This document shows, piece after piece, positions 16,887-26,436 of a stretch of DNA of 64,000 nt (positions are counted from its first letter, which is position 1; every line of letters begins with the position of its first letter). The stretch covers positions 682,001 to 746,000 of the forward strand of contig NZ_CP139137.1 in NCBI RefSeq assembly GCF_034047335.1, written 5' to 3'. Made by a program: the position numbers and the translations under genes. The DNA is from Chryseobacterium sp. JJR-5R (lineage in GTDB: Bacteria > Bacteroidota > Bacteroidia > Flavobacteriales > Weeksellaceae). The notes under the pieces were generated by a model. It ran no database searches. It saw nothing but the letters and a program-made list of their open reading frames with translations, and was not told the origin of the DNA.

Positions 16887-17588
16887 ATGGAAGCAGACAT
16901 ATCAAAAACGCAACAAAGCAACTTTACATTCCAGGAGGTATTACGTTTAAGAAAATCCTGTCGCGGCTTTTTGGAGACGAAGGTACCGAATGACATTATC
17001 ACCTCCGTTTTGGAAGATGCACATCTGGCACCGTCCAATTGTAATACCCAGCCATGGGAAACACATATTATTTCAGGCGATAAACTCAGAGAATTGTCTG
17101 AAGCTTTACTCAGAGAAAATAATGCACAAAGATTTACGCCGGATTTTAGCTTTGATACGGATGAGTATCACGGTCGTTATAAAGAACGTTACTTTAACCT
17201 GGCTAAGACTCATTACGAAGGGTTTGGGATAAAACGTGAAGACCAGGAAGGACGAAAAGAAGTTTCTGATCTGAATTACAAATTCTTTAATGCTCCGTAC
17301 CTTGCGATACCTTTTATGCCGTCATTTGGCGATAATGTGCGTGTGGGCGGCGATATAGGAATGTATGGTCAAACATTTCTCTTATCACTCACAGCACATG
17401 GTCTTGCCGGTATCCCGCAGACAGCGCTGGGCTTTTTCGCGGAAACGATAAGGGGAATCCTGAATGTGCCTGAAGAGCTTAAAATGCTGTTTGGAATTTC
17501 ATTTGGGTATGCCGATCCAACCGCACCGGGTAATTCATTTAAGCTCGGACGGGATCCGATTGGCAGCAATGTCATTTTTCATCAATAA
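16887..17588 (+). CDS. Nitroreductase family protein
   Basis: 233 residues from ATG 16887. Typical motifs are RKSCRGFLETKVPNDIITSVLEDA, APSNCNTQPWE (FMN contact) and GIPQTALGFFAETIRGILNVPEE at the C-terminus. The family reduces nitroaromatics, quinones or flavins with NAD(P)H in the cytoplasm. It is the first gene of a probable four-gene operon (nitroreductase, LLM monooxygenase, F420-reductase-like, NmrA-like). It could supply reduced flavin to the LLM enzyme 15 bases downstream, which is inference. Confidence 0.87.
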   Translation: MEADISKTQQSNFTFQEVLRLRKSCRGFLETKVPNDIITSVLEDAHLAPSNCNTQPWETHIISGDKLRELSEALLRENNAQRFTPDFSFDTDEYHGRYKERYFNLAKTHYEGFGIKREDQEGRKEVSDLNYKFFNAPYLAIPFMPSFGDNVRVGGDIGMYGQTFLLSLTAHGLAGIPQTALGFFAETIRGILNVPEELKMLFGISFGYADPTAPGNSFKLGRDPIGSNVIFHQ

Positions 17589-17603
17589 TAAGTTAGTTTA
17601 AGA

Positions 17604-18938
17604 ATGGAAGATAACAAGGATAGAAAAATGATCATCGGCCTGACTTCCGGCAATGGTTATGGCTTCCAACCGGGAGCATGGCGCGCGCCGGGTGTTGATC
17701 CGGCAGATTACACAAGTTATGACGCCCGCGTTAGACACGCACAGGCAGCAGAGCGAGGAAAGTTTCAGTTCATGTTCCTACCGGATGGCCCTTTCACTGA
17801 TAACCCCTCTCTTCTTGAAACCGAAGCGCCCAACTTTAATCTCGATGTGATGATGACCTTGGCCGCAGTGGCAAGGGAAACCAAACGGATTGGTTTGGTT
17901 GCCACAGGTTCTACCACTTTCAATGCGCTTTATACACTGGCTAAACAGTTTAAGGCACTCGATATTATGAGCCACGGGCGGGCGGGTTGGAACGCTATTA
18001 CTTCCACCAGTAATGATGTGGCAGCAATTTATGGGCAAACCATTCCGTCCAGCAGGGACCGCTATGGACGTGCACACGAAGTGGTGCAGTTGGTTCAGGC
18101 ATTTTGGGGAAGCTGGGGAAAAGATGCATGGGTACATAACCAGCAGACCGGCCAATTTGCAAAGCATGATGAGATTGCTACAGTCAGTTTAAAAGGCAAT
18201 TATATAAATGCAAGGGGTACGCTGTATATTCCGCCATCTGAACAGGGACAGCCTGTTGTCTTTCACGCCGGTGGAAGCCCCAATGCCCATGAGTTGGCGG
18301 GCCGTTTTGCGAATGTCGTTATAGGTGCAGCCTTCACCATTGAAGACGGCATGCGGCAGCGCAACGCATTTCGTGAAGCGGCAAAAAAATACGGCCGTGA
18401 TCCTGATGAGATTAAGTTTATCGCAGGGATGATGACCACCATTGTTAAAGACCGTCGCACAGCACTGGACCGCAGGCTGCAGTTGATGGGCCATCTTATT
18501 CCACAGCGGGTAACTTACCTTCAGCAGATGCTGGGCATAGGACTGGACCGGAATGATCTGAATAAACCTCTTTCACCTGCACAATTGGAAACCGCACGCC
18601 CTTCGCCGTACGATCCACGGTCTGCCAACGCCCTCAAAATTGCAAAGGAAGGCTGGAGTCTGAAGGACATTATTGCACATGGAATTATTGATTACCATCC
18701 CTCCATCGTGGGACCTGGAATTGAGGCTGCAGACCATATGCAGGCTTGGTTTGAGGCCGGGGCCTGCGATGGTTTTTGGATCTCTCCCGATATACTGGAT
18801 GACGGAGTTGATGCTTTCGTAGATGAAGTAGTTCCGATTTTACAGCAGCGTGGACTTTTTCACCAAGACTATGAAGGTACAACATTAAGGGAACATATCG
18901 GTGCCCCTGAACAATATGGAATTGACCCACGGGTTTAA
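17604..18938 (+). CDS. LLM-class flavin-dependent monooxygenase (NtaA/SnaA/DszA type)
   Basis: 444 residues. MIIGLTSGNGYGFQPGAWRAPGVDP opens the barrel, followed by HAQAAERGKFQFMFLPDGP, RIGLVATGSTTFNALYTLAKQF and GRAGWNAITS, all typical of the nitrilotriacetate/dibenzothiophene monooxygenase branch. These two-component enzymes need reduced FMN from a separate reductase; the neighbouring nitroreductase is a candidate. Substrate is unknown. A dead relative lies at 13224-13624. Local GC content looks a little higher than that of the flanking genes. Confidence 0.87.
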   Translation: MEDNKDRKMIIGLTSGNGYGFQPGAWRAPGVDPADYTSYDARVRHAQAAERGKFQFMFLPDGPFTDNPSLLETEAPNFNLDVMMTLAAVARETKRIGLVATGSTTFNALYTLAKQFKALDIMSHGRAGWNAITSTSNDVAAIYGQTIPSSRDRYGRAHEVVQLVQAFWGSWGKDAWVHNQQTGQFAKHDEIATVSLKGNYINARGTLYIPPSEQGQPVVFHAGGSPNAHELAGRFANVVIGAAFTIEDGMRQRNAFREAAKKYGRDPDEIKFIAGMMTTIVKDRRTALDRRLQLMGHLIPQRVTYLQQMLGIGLDRNDLNKPLSPAQLETARPSPYDPRSANALKIAKEGWSLKDIIAHGIIDYHPSIVGPGIEAADHMQAWFEAGACDGFWISPDILDDGVDAFVDEVVPILQQRGLFHQDYEGTTLREHIGAPEQYGIDPRV

Positions 18939-18971
18939 AACAGAAAATTATTAATTATAAAATTTAAGAAT

Positions 18972-19718
18972 ATGAAAATAGGAATTGTTGGAACAGGTGC
19001 CATAGGAAGCATTTTAGCAGAGAGATTATCTGAAGCCGGGCATCATGTAAAAGTAACCAACACCAGGTCAATGCCTGAACTGGAAAAAATTGCCGCCGCT
19101 TTAGGCGCAGGTGCTGCAACCCTCCGGGATGTAGTGAAAGATGTTGATGCTGTCATCTTCTCAATGCCCTTCAATGCGTACAAAGACCTGCCAAAGGACT
19201 TACTAAAAGAGGTGCCTCAGGATGTGGTGGTGATGGATACATCAAATTATTATCCTTTCAGAGATGGCAACATCGCTGAGCTGAAGGAAATCACAGAAAG
19301 CGAATATATTTCAGGTATACTAAATCGACCGCTGACTAAAGTGTTCAACAATATTCTGGAAGGTACCTTGAAACACAAAGGCACAACAGCCGGTACCGAA
19401 GGGAGAATAGCTATTTCTGTAGCGGGCGATAACGAGGAACATAAGAAGATTGTTGCTCAAATAGTAGATATTACAGGTTTTGATAACGTTGATGGTGGCA
19501 CATTGGCTGAATCCTGGAGACAACAGCCCGGAACTCCGGCCTATTGTACTGAATTGAATAAGGAAGAATTAAAACAGGCATTGGCTGACGCTGAAAAAGG
19601 AAAAGCACCTGCAATAAGGGATTTTATCATGGACAATCTGAGAAGTAAGGACAGCTGGCCTTCATATGAAGAAATTTTATCAGGCAACCGCATACATCAG
19701 AAAGGAAAAAGTAACTAA
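18972..19718 (+). CDS. NADPH-dependent F420 reductase-like NAD(P)-binding protein
   Basis: 248 residues. The Rossmann start MKIGIVGTGAIGSILAERLSEAGHHVKVTNTRS fits the F420 oxidoreductase/6-phosphogluconate dehydrogenase N-terminal fold and carries a basic residue pattern for NADPH. DVDAVIFSMPFNAY and VVMDTSNYYPFRDG follow. Bacteroidota do not make F420, so the annotation marks fold only and the true reaction is unknown. It lies 33 bases after the LLM gene. Confidence 0.8.
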   Translation: MKIGIVGTGAIGSILAERLSEAGHHVKVTNTRSMPELEKIAAALGAGAATLRDVVKDVDAVIFSMPFNAYKDLPKDLLKEVPQDVVVMDTSNYYPFRDGNIAELKEITESEYISGILNRPLTKVFNNILEGTLKHKGTTAGTEGRIAISVAGDNEEHKKIVAQIVDITGFDNVDGGTLAESWRQQPGTPAYCTELNKEELKQALADAEKGKAPAIRDFIMDNLRSKDSWPSYEEILSGNRIHQKGKSN

Positions 19719-19756
19719 TTCCTAAGCATTACGAATAAAAATTCTAAAAAAAGTGA

Positions 19757-20665
19757 ATGAAAAATAATCAGAATCCCACGGTCCTTGTTTTAGGAGCCAG
19801 CGGAACAATCGGAAAACAAGTGGTAAGAGATCTTGAAGGCAAACCTGTTAACATCCGGATCACTTCCCGTAAACAGGAGGAAGTAAAGAAACTCTGCAGT
19901 GAAGGGAAAGACTGCAGGTTTCTTGACCTTGACGATCCGCAAACGTTTGCTCTTGTACTTGCAGGTGTAGACCGCGTTTTTCTGCTGACCGGCTATACTG
20001 TCGGTATGCTTACCCAAAGTAAAACTTTGGTGGACGCCGCTAAAAAAGCCGGTGTCAGACATATTGTACATGTAGGAGTTTTTGCTGAATGGGATACTAC
20101 GGATGCTCACTTTGCATGGCACCAGATGATTGAAAAATATATTGAAGCGAGCGGTATTGCCTGGACACATCTTCACCCTAATATGTTTATGGAGGCATTA
20201 ACAGGTGCTTATCTTCCAAAAAACTTGACATACACCACCTATTGGAAAGACCGCAGGGTCGGTTATATCGCGGCAAGTGATATTGCTGCAGTGGCCGCAC
20301 AGGTTCTTGTAGATGGTCCTGAACGCCATGCAGGGATAGATTATTGGCTGAGTGTGGAAAGTCATAATGGTCAGGAAATCGCCCAACTGATGAGTAAAGT
20401 TACCGGACTTGAGATCAAATGCGAGGAAAAAGGGCTTGAAGAGTTTAAGGAACTGATTGAAGACTGGATATCCAGCGGTGCTGATAAATGGTATGCAGGC
20501 GCTAATATTGAATTTGTTAGACAGATGCTGGATGGCAGAATGTCATACATGTCAATGGTTCAGAATGACATTCCATATATCCTGGGCAGACCCGCAAAAA
20601 CTGTAGAAGAGTTTTTAACCGAAAATAAAGAGTTGTTGATAGTTTCGGCTAACGAAAATAGTTAG
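19757..20665 (+). CDS. NmrA-like NAD(P)-binding protein
   Basis: 302 residues. Glycine-rich motif VLVLGASGTIGKQVV at the start, ITSRKQEEVKKL for the adenosine phosphate side, and GVRHIVHVGVFAEW further on. It belongs to the atypical SDR/NmrA group, which includes NADPH sensors and quinone reductases. The canonical SDR YxxxK is not evident. It closes the operon and is followed by a strong terminator. Confidence 0.83.
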   Translation: MKNNQNPTVLVLGASGTIGKQVVRDLEGKPVNIRITSRKQEEVKKLCSEGKDCRFLDLDDPQTFALVLAGVDRVFLLTGYTVGMLTQSKTLVDAAKKAGVRHIVHVGVFAEWDTTDAHFAWHQMIEKYIEASGIAWTHLHPNMFMEALTGAYLPKNLTYTTYWKDRRVGYIAASDIAAVAAQVLVDGPERHAGIDYWLSVESHNGQEIAQLMSKVTGLEIKCEEKGLEEFKELIEDWISSGADKWYAGANIEFVRQMLDGRMSYMSMVQNDIPYILGRPAKTVEEFLTENKELLIVSANENS

Positions 20666-20674
20666 ATATATTTC

Positions 20675-20711
20675 GCTCACAGGCAATAGTAATCTGCCTG
20701 TGAGCATTTTT
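20675..20711 (+). terminator. Terminator of the nitroreductase operon
   Basis: Perfect 11-base arms GCTCACAGGCA / TGCCTGTGAGC around nine bases, then ATTTTT. Confidence 0.85.
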
Positions 20712-21061
20712 CCTTGGTCTCAGGAAATATTAATTTATGGTTATTTACGGCATTTATACCTGCTGCTTTTTCTGCTGGACATTTATAACTTCAAGTTCTA
20801 CTAATTTTTTTAAAGTAATTAACTGAAAACAGGTTATATGAACCTATCGAGCCAAAACAGGTAAGCCTGCAGGAAATGACAGGGATAACAGCCCTCCTAA
20901 AACTTCAGGAAATCATAATATAATAAGCCAGCGCCTGAAAAACAGTTCTCATAGAATATGTTTCAAATCCCGGATTAAATTTGGGATTTTGCATTTTCAA
21001 TGCGTTAAATCAAACATTTTTAATATATTACATTCAAGTATCAATTACAATAGTTTAAACG
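20712..21061. other. Gene-free spacer
   Basis: No gene seen. It contains a stem-loop AAATCCC / GGGATTT (20965-20989) that may act as a weak terminator. Confidence 0.35.
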
Positions 21062-21066
21062 TCTAT

Positions 21067-21082
21067 AATCTCAGAAAACGAT
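21067..21082 (+). repeat. Recurring motif AATCTCAGAAAACGAT, copy 1
   Basis: One of several near-identical 16-base copies (21730-21745, 25632-25647, and weaker at 26230-26244 and 26990-27005). This one ends three bases before the ATG of the YcxB-like gene. Confidence 0.5.
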
Positions 21083-21085
21083 AGA

Positions 21086-21571
21086 ATGAAGTTAAAAGCA
21101 AAAGTGACCATCCGGCAATATTTAAAAATATTATTCAGCTTAACCTATTCAAAGCCCATGATGATATTCCTTGTCTGCTTCGCGTTGTTAATGGTGCTTT
21201 GGATTGTGCTTTACCACTTGAATATTTTAAATCTTCCGGAACCTTTAATTTATCAGTATATCACTTTACTTTTAATTGCTGTGATTCAGCCGGTCGTGAT
21301 ATTTACCACCATTCTGAGAAATTATTACTCAAGCAATCATTTAAGGGAAACGCTGGATATGGATTTAACCGAAGACAAGATAAAAATCAGAGGCGAGTCC
21401 TTCTACATGGAAATTCTCTGGCCGAAAATCTATAAGATTGTTGAAAAGAAAAATTGGTTTCTCGTCTATCAAAACAATTTATCTGCGATTTTAATTCCTA
21501 AAAAAAAGCTATCGGTGGAGCAGATAAAGCAGATTCAAGAAATTTTAGGATCAGTAAAAACTATAAAATAA
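21086..21571 (+). CDS. YcxB-like membrane protein
   Basis: 161 residues. Two membrane segments (about residues 26-48 and 61-80) are followed by a cytoplasmic tail with DMDLTEDKIKIRGESFYMEILWPKIYKIVEKKNWFLVYQ, the usual YcxB-like pattern of a small PH-like domain. Function is unknown in the family. It stands alone. The recurring motif AATCTCAGAAAACGAT sits directly before its start codon. Confidence 0.72.
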   Translation: MKLKAKVTIRQYLKILFSLTYSKPMMIFLVCFALLMVLWIVLYHLNILNLPEPLIYQYITLLLIAVIQPVVIFTTILRNYYSSNHLRETLDMDLTEDKIKIRGESFYMEILWPKIYKIVEKKNWFLVYQNNLSAILIPKKKLSVEQIKQIQEILGSVKTIK

Positions 21572-21729
21572 TGAGGACAAACACATCTGCGTGCTACAGT
21601 TAATAAAAAACTGTATTTTAGGAAGTTGAATCCTTATTTTCCATAACTTCGTTTGCATTCTACAGAAAAAGCTTTCCCCGAAAGTCTGCCACTTGTTTTA
21701 GCCCCGAAACGTAATACTCATTATTGCCG

Positions 21730-21745
21730 GATCTCAAAAAACGAT
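21730..21745 (+). repeat. Recurring motif GATCTCAAAAAACGAT, copy 2
   Basis: Second copy, in the spacer before the response regulator gene at 21828. No gene is seen in 21572-21827. Confidence 0.5.
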
Positions 21746-21827
21746 GGTTCACTATTTAAAAAGACAAACTGAAGGTATTGTTTAATATTAACTTTCCACA
21801 AGAATATTCATTTTTAATTTTAATCAA

Positions 21828-22190
21828 ATGAAAAATAAAAAAGTTATGATTTGTGATGATGATCACGATAATTTAAATATATCGGAGTTCCTTTTAGAAT
21901 TTGAAGGATATATAGTGATCAAAGAAATTGACAGTACTAATCTTATAAATAAAATTAATGAGAATAATCCGGATATTCTGCTCGTGGACATGTGGATGCC
22001 TGTACTATGTGGTGGTGGTATAATAAAAATAATCCGCGTAGATTCTAAGAATAAAGAATTGCCAATAATAGCGTTTTCGGCGAGTTATGAAAGTGATAAA
22101 GCAGCCATTGAAGCAGGCGAGAATCATTATATAAGCAAACCTTTTAATATAGATGATTTCACTAAACTGATCAGTAAGTTAGTTTCGTAA
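21828..22190 (+). CDS. Receiver-only response regulator
   Basis: 120 residues made of a single receiver domain: acidic pocket CDDDHDN, phospho-acceptor Asp in LLVDMWMP, and the conserved lysine in ISKPFN. It has no output domain, so it likely works as a phosphate carrier or by binding a partner, in the manner of CheY or Spo0F. It converges with the receiver and hybrid-less kinase genes on the other strand and may share that kinase. Confidence 0.88.
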   Translation: MKNKKVMICDDDHDNLNISEFLLEFEGYIVIKEIDSTNLINKINENNPDILLVDMWMPVLCGGGIIKIIRVDSKNKELPIIAFSASYESDKAAIEAGENHYISKPFNIDDFTKLISKLVS

Positions 22191-22219
22191 GTTATTTAAG
22201 ACTCTAATAATTCTTTATA

Positions 22220-22582
22220 TTATTTTTGATTAATAATCTTATTAATTCTTAAAAGTAAATTATCAATGTCAAATGGTTTTGTAATAAAGTCATCAGGCTC
22301 ACAGAGAATACTGAATTGACTCAATTTAGCATGTGCGCTCATAATAATAACGGGTACGCCATCATTGTCCTCATTGTTTTTGATCTGTTTGCAAAGATCA
22401 ATGCCTGAACCATCCGGCAACATTACATCAAACAGATAAAGGTCAGGAATAATACTTGTATCTCTTGCTTTAAAATCCTGTACATTTCCAAATGATTGCA
22501 CTAGATAATTCTCGGAAGTTAAAAATAGCTCCATAACTTCCCTTATCGCCTCGTCATCCTCAACTAAAAAGATTTTTCTCAT
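22220..22582 (-). CDS. Receiver-only response regulator
   Basis: 120 residues from ATG 22582 (MRKIFLVEDDEAIREVMELF). Receiver motifs: VEDDEA, phospho-acceptor Asp in LYLFDVMLPDGSG, and lysine in ITKPFD. The longer frame to 22627 adds a poor hydrophobic leader and is not used. It follows the PAS kinase gene by about 80 bases on the same strand, so it is the likely cognate acceptor. It has no output domain. Confidence 0.88.
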   Translation of the reverse strand: MRKIFLVEDDEAIREVMELFLTSENYLVQSFGNVQDFKARDTSIIPDLYLFDVMLPDGSGIDLCKQIKNNEDNDGVPVIIMSAHAKLSQFSILCEPDDFITKPFDIDNLLLRINKIINQK

Positions 22583-22661
22583 GTCTTTGCTAAGCAAAAT
22601 CAGAACCATTATTTGGTTCTGATTCAATTATGTATGTACTTATTTGGTTTCAGAATCCATT

Positions 22662-25406
22662 TTATTTGTCACCTTTCTCGATGGGAAGTGTGAACCAAAA
22701 CTCACTGCCTTTTCCCAGCTTGCTTTCAACACCAACCTTTCCGCCATGATTTTTAATGATATCTGCACTGATGTAAAGTCCAAGGCCAAGACCTGTAAAC
22801 TTTTGGCCCTCATAATTGGTTCTGTAATAGCGTTCAAAGAGGTGCGTCAATTTTTCCTTTGGAATTCCCGGTCCGTTATCTTTTACGCTGATCCTTATTT
22901 CTGTGCCGTTCAGTTTTTCAGCCCTAACGATGATCTTTTCTGAATCCGGAGCATACTTGATGGCATTGGTGATGAAATTGCTCATAACCTGGCCGATCTG
23001 CTGGTTGTCAGCATTAACGCTCTCATCGGTGTCTCCTTCGAAGATAAGTTCCTGCTTTGTGCCATCCGCTAAATTGGAATAGCAGTCATTAAATAATTCT
23101 GAAAGAGCAAACGGTTTTTTGTCAAGCCTTAAATGTCCCTGTTCTATCCTGCTGGTATCCAGGAGATCAGAGATCAAGCGTGATAATTTCTCTAAACTTT
23201 TGTTGGCCTGTTCCAAAAGTCTTCCCCGGGATTCTGTCGTAAGTTTTTCATGAGAACGCTGAAGAAGCTGTATAGTAGCTTTCAAGGCAGTTACCGGAGT
23301 TTTCAGTTCGTGGCTTGCAATACTGATGAAATCATCTTTGCCCTGAGTGATCATTCGGCGCGTTGTAACGTCCATAAAAGTTCCGATCCCCCCAGACAGT
23401 TTACCTTCAATGTCAAATATCGGTGCCGCATTGATTGAGATATAAAAGCGCTCTCTGTCAGGAGGTTGAACACCGATCTCGTAATCGAAAACAGGTTGTC
23501 CGGTCGAAAACATGATTGACATCGGATGTTCCTCTGAGGGTAGCGGAGAGCCGTCGAGCCTTAAATTCTGCCATTGCGGGTCATCATAGGTTCTGTCTTT
23601 AATGGTACTTTCGCTCAGTCCCAGGATCTGCTGCGCCATTGGGTTGGCATAGATCAACTGGCCACTTGCATCCGTTACTCCGACGCCTTCAGCCATCGTT
23701 TCCAAAATGCCGTGTAAGCGCTGTTCGCTGTTTCTCAGTGTCTCTTCAAGTGCGATTTTTTCTTTAATGGTATCTTCTTTCTGTTGGATGGCCAGGACAT
23801 GCGGGGTTACCTCCATCGCCATATCGATGACACCGGTCACCTTACCGTTTTCTATAAAAGGCGTATAGGTGAAATTAAAGAAGCCGTTGTCCAATTTCCC
23901 GCCACGATTGAGCATTACCGGATTAGAGTAGTCTATATGCGCTGTACCTTTTTCGTATGTCTCGATCAGCATATTGGCTGCATGCTGCCCTCTAAGTTCA
24001 GGGAGCTCTTTGAACAAAGGCTTTCCGATAATAGAGGCGTCTTTGCCGATAAGTTCGAGCATCGATTTGTTTATCATAGCCACAACGAAGTCATCCCCCT
24101 TAACCAGCATCATTGCTACGGGAGCCTGGGAAATAAGATTGCTGAAACTTGTTTCGCTGTCGGAAAGCTGGTCGTTCAGTTTGAGAATGGTATTGTTCAA
24201 CTTCACCAGATCACTGTTCCTGTCTTCCAGAAATTTGTTAGAGTTATCCAGATCAATAATGTCATCCCGGAATCCCTTATTGTCAAAAAGAAGATTCGTA
24301 TTTTCTTTCCGGAGCTGATCGTTCAGTAGATGGATTTGCTGATTAGCTAAATCCAGCTGATCATTGGTGGCTGAATACTCTTCATTCAATGCACCCAATT
24401 CCTCATTGCTGGTCTGTATTTCTTCAGTGAGCGCAATGAGCTCTTCGGTATATTCCTGTAATTTAAGCTCGCGCGCCTCCAGTTCTTTCCTTGCGGTTAC
24501 TTTTTCCGTAACATCCATTACCGTGGCCATTACAGCATCAACCTGATGATTTGCATCGAGCAGAGGCTGTAAGCTGATATCGATATATTTGCTTTCCTTA
24601 TGATTCACCACATAAGCATCAAAAACTATTTCTCTGATGGAGATCGCCTGCCCGGAAGAATAAACAAGATCAAGTTGGTTAGAAAAGATCTGGCCCCTGA
24701 GCATAGGGAAAATTTCCAATAGTGGTTTTCCCAGTAATGTTGTTTCAGTATATCCCCAAATGGTCAGCATTTCAGGATTGGCGGTTTCAATCAGCATATC
24801 ACTGCCTTTCAGTAAAGCAAGCCCCACCGGGGTTGTTCTTACCAGTTCCTGCATTCGGTTTTCGGTATATTCTAGTTTTTGAAAAACCTTGTTCAGACGG
24901 TTGTTTGTATCATTCAGTTCCTCATTGGTCGCCTGGTATTCTTCATTGGTTGCAGCCAGTTCCTCATTGATTTGCTGTTCGTGTTCCTCTTTTTCACGCA
25001 CCAGCTTCCAGGCTTTTACCCTTTCAGTGACATCCACTGTTGTATGCAGGATGCAATACACCTTACCTTCTTTATCTAAAATAGGCCTGTAGATAAAGTC
25101 AAAATACGAGGTGACCATCTCACCATTGATCTCCAAGGTGGCGGCCGTGTCCTTTGCTTCATATGTCTCCCCATTTTGCCATACCTCTTTTAAAAGCTGT
25201 AAAAAAGGCTGTTCTTTCAATTCAGGCAAAGCCTCTTCGATGGGTTTGCCCAGAACAGACTGGTCTTTCCCCCAGATGACCAGCATCGCATCATTAGCCA
25301 ATTGAATGGTAATATCCGACCCGGTATAGATAGCTGTTGCATCACTGGATTGTTTGAGGATTTCAAGAAGTGCTTCAGTACCCAAAGCAGAAAAAAATCT
25401 AATCAT
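22662..25406 (-). CDS. Multi-PAS sensor histidine kinase
   Basis: 914 residues with no membrane segment, so a cytoplasmic sensor. Four PAS-like domains are seen at roughly 10-130, 185-310, 425-550 and 565-690, several with the PAC ending VxDVTE. Glutamate-rich coiled coils separate the first three (EELAATNEEYQATNEELNDT is one). The phospho-acceptor is His699 in SIASHELKTPVTAL. The ATPase domain has the N box (SNFITNAIKYAP), G1 (DNGPGIP) and G2 (GLGLGLYI). Signal is not known. The receiver gene downstream (22220-22582) is the probable partner. Confidence 0.9.
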   Translation of the reverse strand: MIRFFSALGTEALLEILKQSSDATAIYTGSDITIQLANDAMLVIWGKDQSVLGKPIEEALPELKEQPFLQLLKEVWQNGETYEAKDTAATLEINGEMVTSYFDFIYRPILDKEGKVYCILHTTVDVTERVKAWKLVREKEEHEQQINEELAATNEEYQATNEELNDTNNRLNKVFQKLEYTENRMQELVRTTPVGLALLKGSDMLIETANPEMLTIWGYTETTLLGKPLLEIFPMLRGQIFSNQLDLVYSSGQAISIREIVFDAYVVNHKESKYIDISLQPLLDANHQVDAVMATVMDVTEKVTARKELEARELKLQEYTEELIALTEEIQTSNEELGALNEEYSATNDQLDLANQQIHLLNDQLRKENTNLLFDNKGFRDDIIDLDNSNKFLEDRNSDLVKLNNTILKLNDQLSDSETSFSNLISQAPVAMMLVKGDDFVVAMINKSMLELIGKDASIIGKPLFKELPELRGQHAANMLIETYEKGTAHIDYSNPVMLNRGGKLDNGFFNFTYTPFIENGKVTGVIDMAMEVTPHVLAIQQKEDTIKEKIALEETLRNSEQRLHGILETMAEGVGVTDASGQLIYANPMAQQILGLSESTIKDRTYDDPQWQNLRLDGSPLPSEEHPMSIMFSTGQPVFDYEIGVQPPDRERFYISINAAPIFDIEGKLSGGIGTFMDVTTRRMITQGKDDFISIASHELKTPVTALKATIQLLQRSHEKLTTESRGRLLEQANKSLEKLSRLISDLLDTSRIEQGHLRLDKKPFALSELFNDCYSNLADGTKQELIFEGDTDESVNADNQQIGQVMSNFITNAIKYAPDSEKIIVRAEKLNGTEIRISVKDNGPGIPKEKLTHLFERYYRTNYEGQKFTGLGLGLYISADIIKNHGGKVGVESKLGKGSEFWFTLPIEKGDK

Positions 25407-25619
25407 GTATTGAAATAGAGATAAATTTTAAGTGATAGCGTACTAAGGTTAATTGCCTTAGCATTAGAAATCTGGTACAAATGTAAACATTTAAAGTATA
25501 TAGTAATAAACGAGATTTTAAATACTTAGTTTTAGAACCAATAGACTAATGACTATGCTGTTCAGTAGTAATTTTTAAAACTAATTAATTAAAAATTGAA
25601 CTGTTGAAAAAAGATTTAT

Positions 25620-26219
25620 CTTTTAAAAAATAATCTCAAAAAACGATGAAAAGCCTTTACAATTTCAGATTTATACTTTTCACAAATGTGGATGTTGTGA
25701 GATTGCTAAAAAGGTTCATATAACAGAACGATCAACTAAATTTAATTATATGGATCAAAATATATCACTTATCATAACTAAAAGTACTGAAACGAAAATT
25801 CCAAAAGCAATCCCTCACTTAATAAAAATGATTTACTAATTATTGCATTAAAAAGCGATGAGTTCAGTTATTTTGTTTTTAAAGTTTTAAGGTCTTATTT
25901 AACTAATCTCCAAGACTACACTGAATATGATTTTGTAAAGCTTGTTAATGAACTTAAATTGTCAACTTTTCTTGGATTTCATAAAAGTGAATGGGGTATG
26001 CCGGTAGATAAAGTTTATTTTGCCGTCATTGATGGGTAAGTGGTAATTGAATCGATTGAAAATTTGAAAATCGATGAAAGTGGTGATCAGTTTATTTTAA
26101 TTCCTGATAAAAAAGTCAGTCCTGGAGAATTGCTTGAAATAGACTTATCAAATATGGATCATTATGACAGTTATTATGATTTTGTAGCAGAATACATGGC
26201 CAAAATGAACACTGAATAA
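25620..26219 (+). pseudogene. Broken hypothetical gene
   Basis: Two joined pieces of open frame. The first (to about 25840) reads QIYTFHKCGCCEIAKKVH and MDQNISLIITKSTETKIP. After a frameshift, NKNDLLIIALKSDEFSYFVF and DKVYFAVIDG follow, then an in-frame TAA near 26038, then IESIENLKIDESGDQF and MDHYDSYYDFVAEYMAKMNTE to a stop at 26219. Amino-acid composition is protein-like throughout. No family is recognised; size and acidity recall small immunity-type proteins of polymorphic toxins, which is a weak guess. Confidence 0.5.
25632..25647 (+). repeat. Recurring motif AATCTCAAAAAACGAT, copy 3
   Basis: Third copy, in frame with the following broken gene (reads ISKND). Confidence 0.5.
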
Positions 26220-26225
26220 ATTAAA

Positions 26226-26409
26226 TATACCCTCAGAAAACGATATTTTATTTAGCATTCGTAAATATCTCCAATAATCTGAATATTTGCGGCAAATTGA
26301 AAATAGAGAAAAAGCTTTGTATGACTTAAATTTTAGGGGACATAACAGCAATGATAAATTTATTAAAATTAAAGGGCATAAAAATGCAGAGTTAATAATT
26401 ACCAAATAA
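26226..26409 (+). pseudogene. Fragment of a small hypothetical protein
   Basis: Starts with another weak copy of the recurring motif (CCTCAGAAAACGAT, 26231-26244), reads ENDILFSIRKYLQ, an in-frame TAA, then SEYLRQIENREKALYDLNFR and on to a stop at 26409. No start codon. Unknown family. Confidence 0.35.
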
Positions 26410-26436
26410 AAATAGTGCTTACAACAGGTGCTTTGA

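Noticed and set aside
16778-17038. N-terminal extension of the HxlR gene
   Set aside because: The extra 87 codons overlap the divergent nitroreductase gene and its promoter; the domain begins at ATG 16777.
17604-18938. The LLM gene as a true F420-dependent enzyme because an F420-reductase-like gene follows
   Set aside because: F420 is not expected in Bacteroidota, and the motifs match FMN-using family members.
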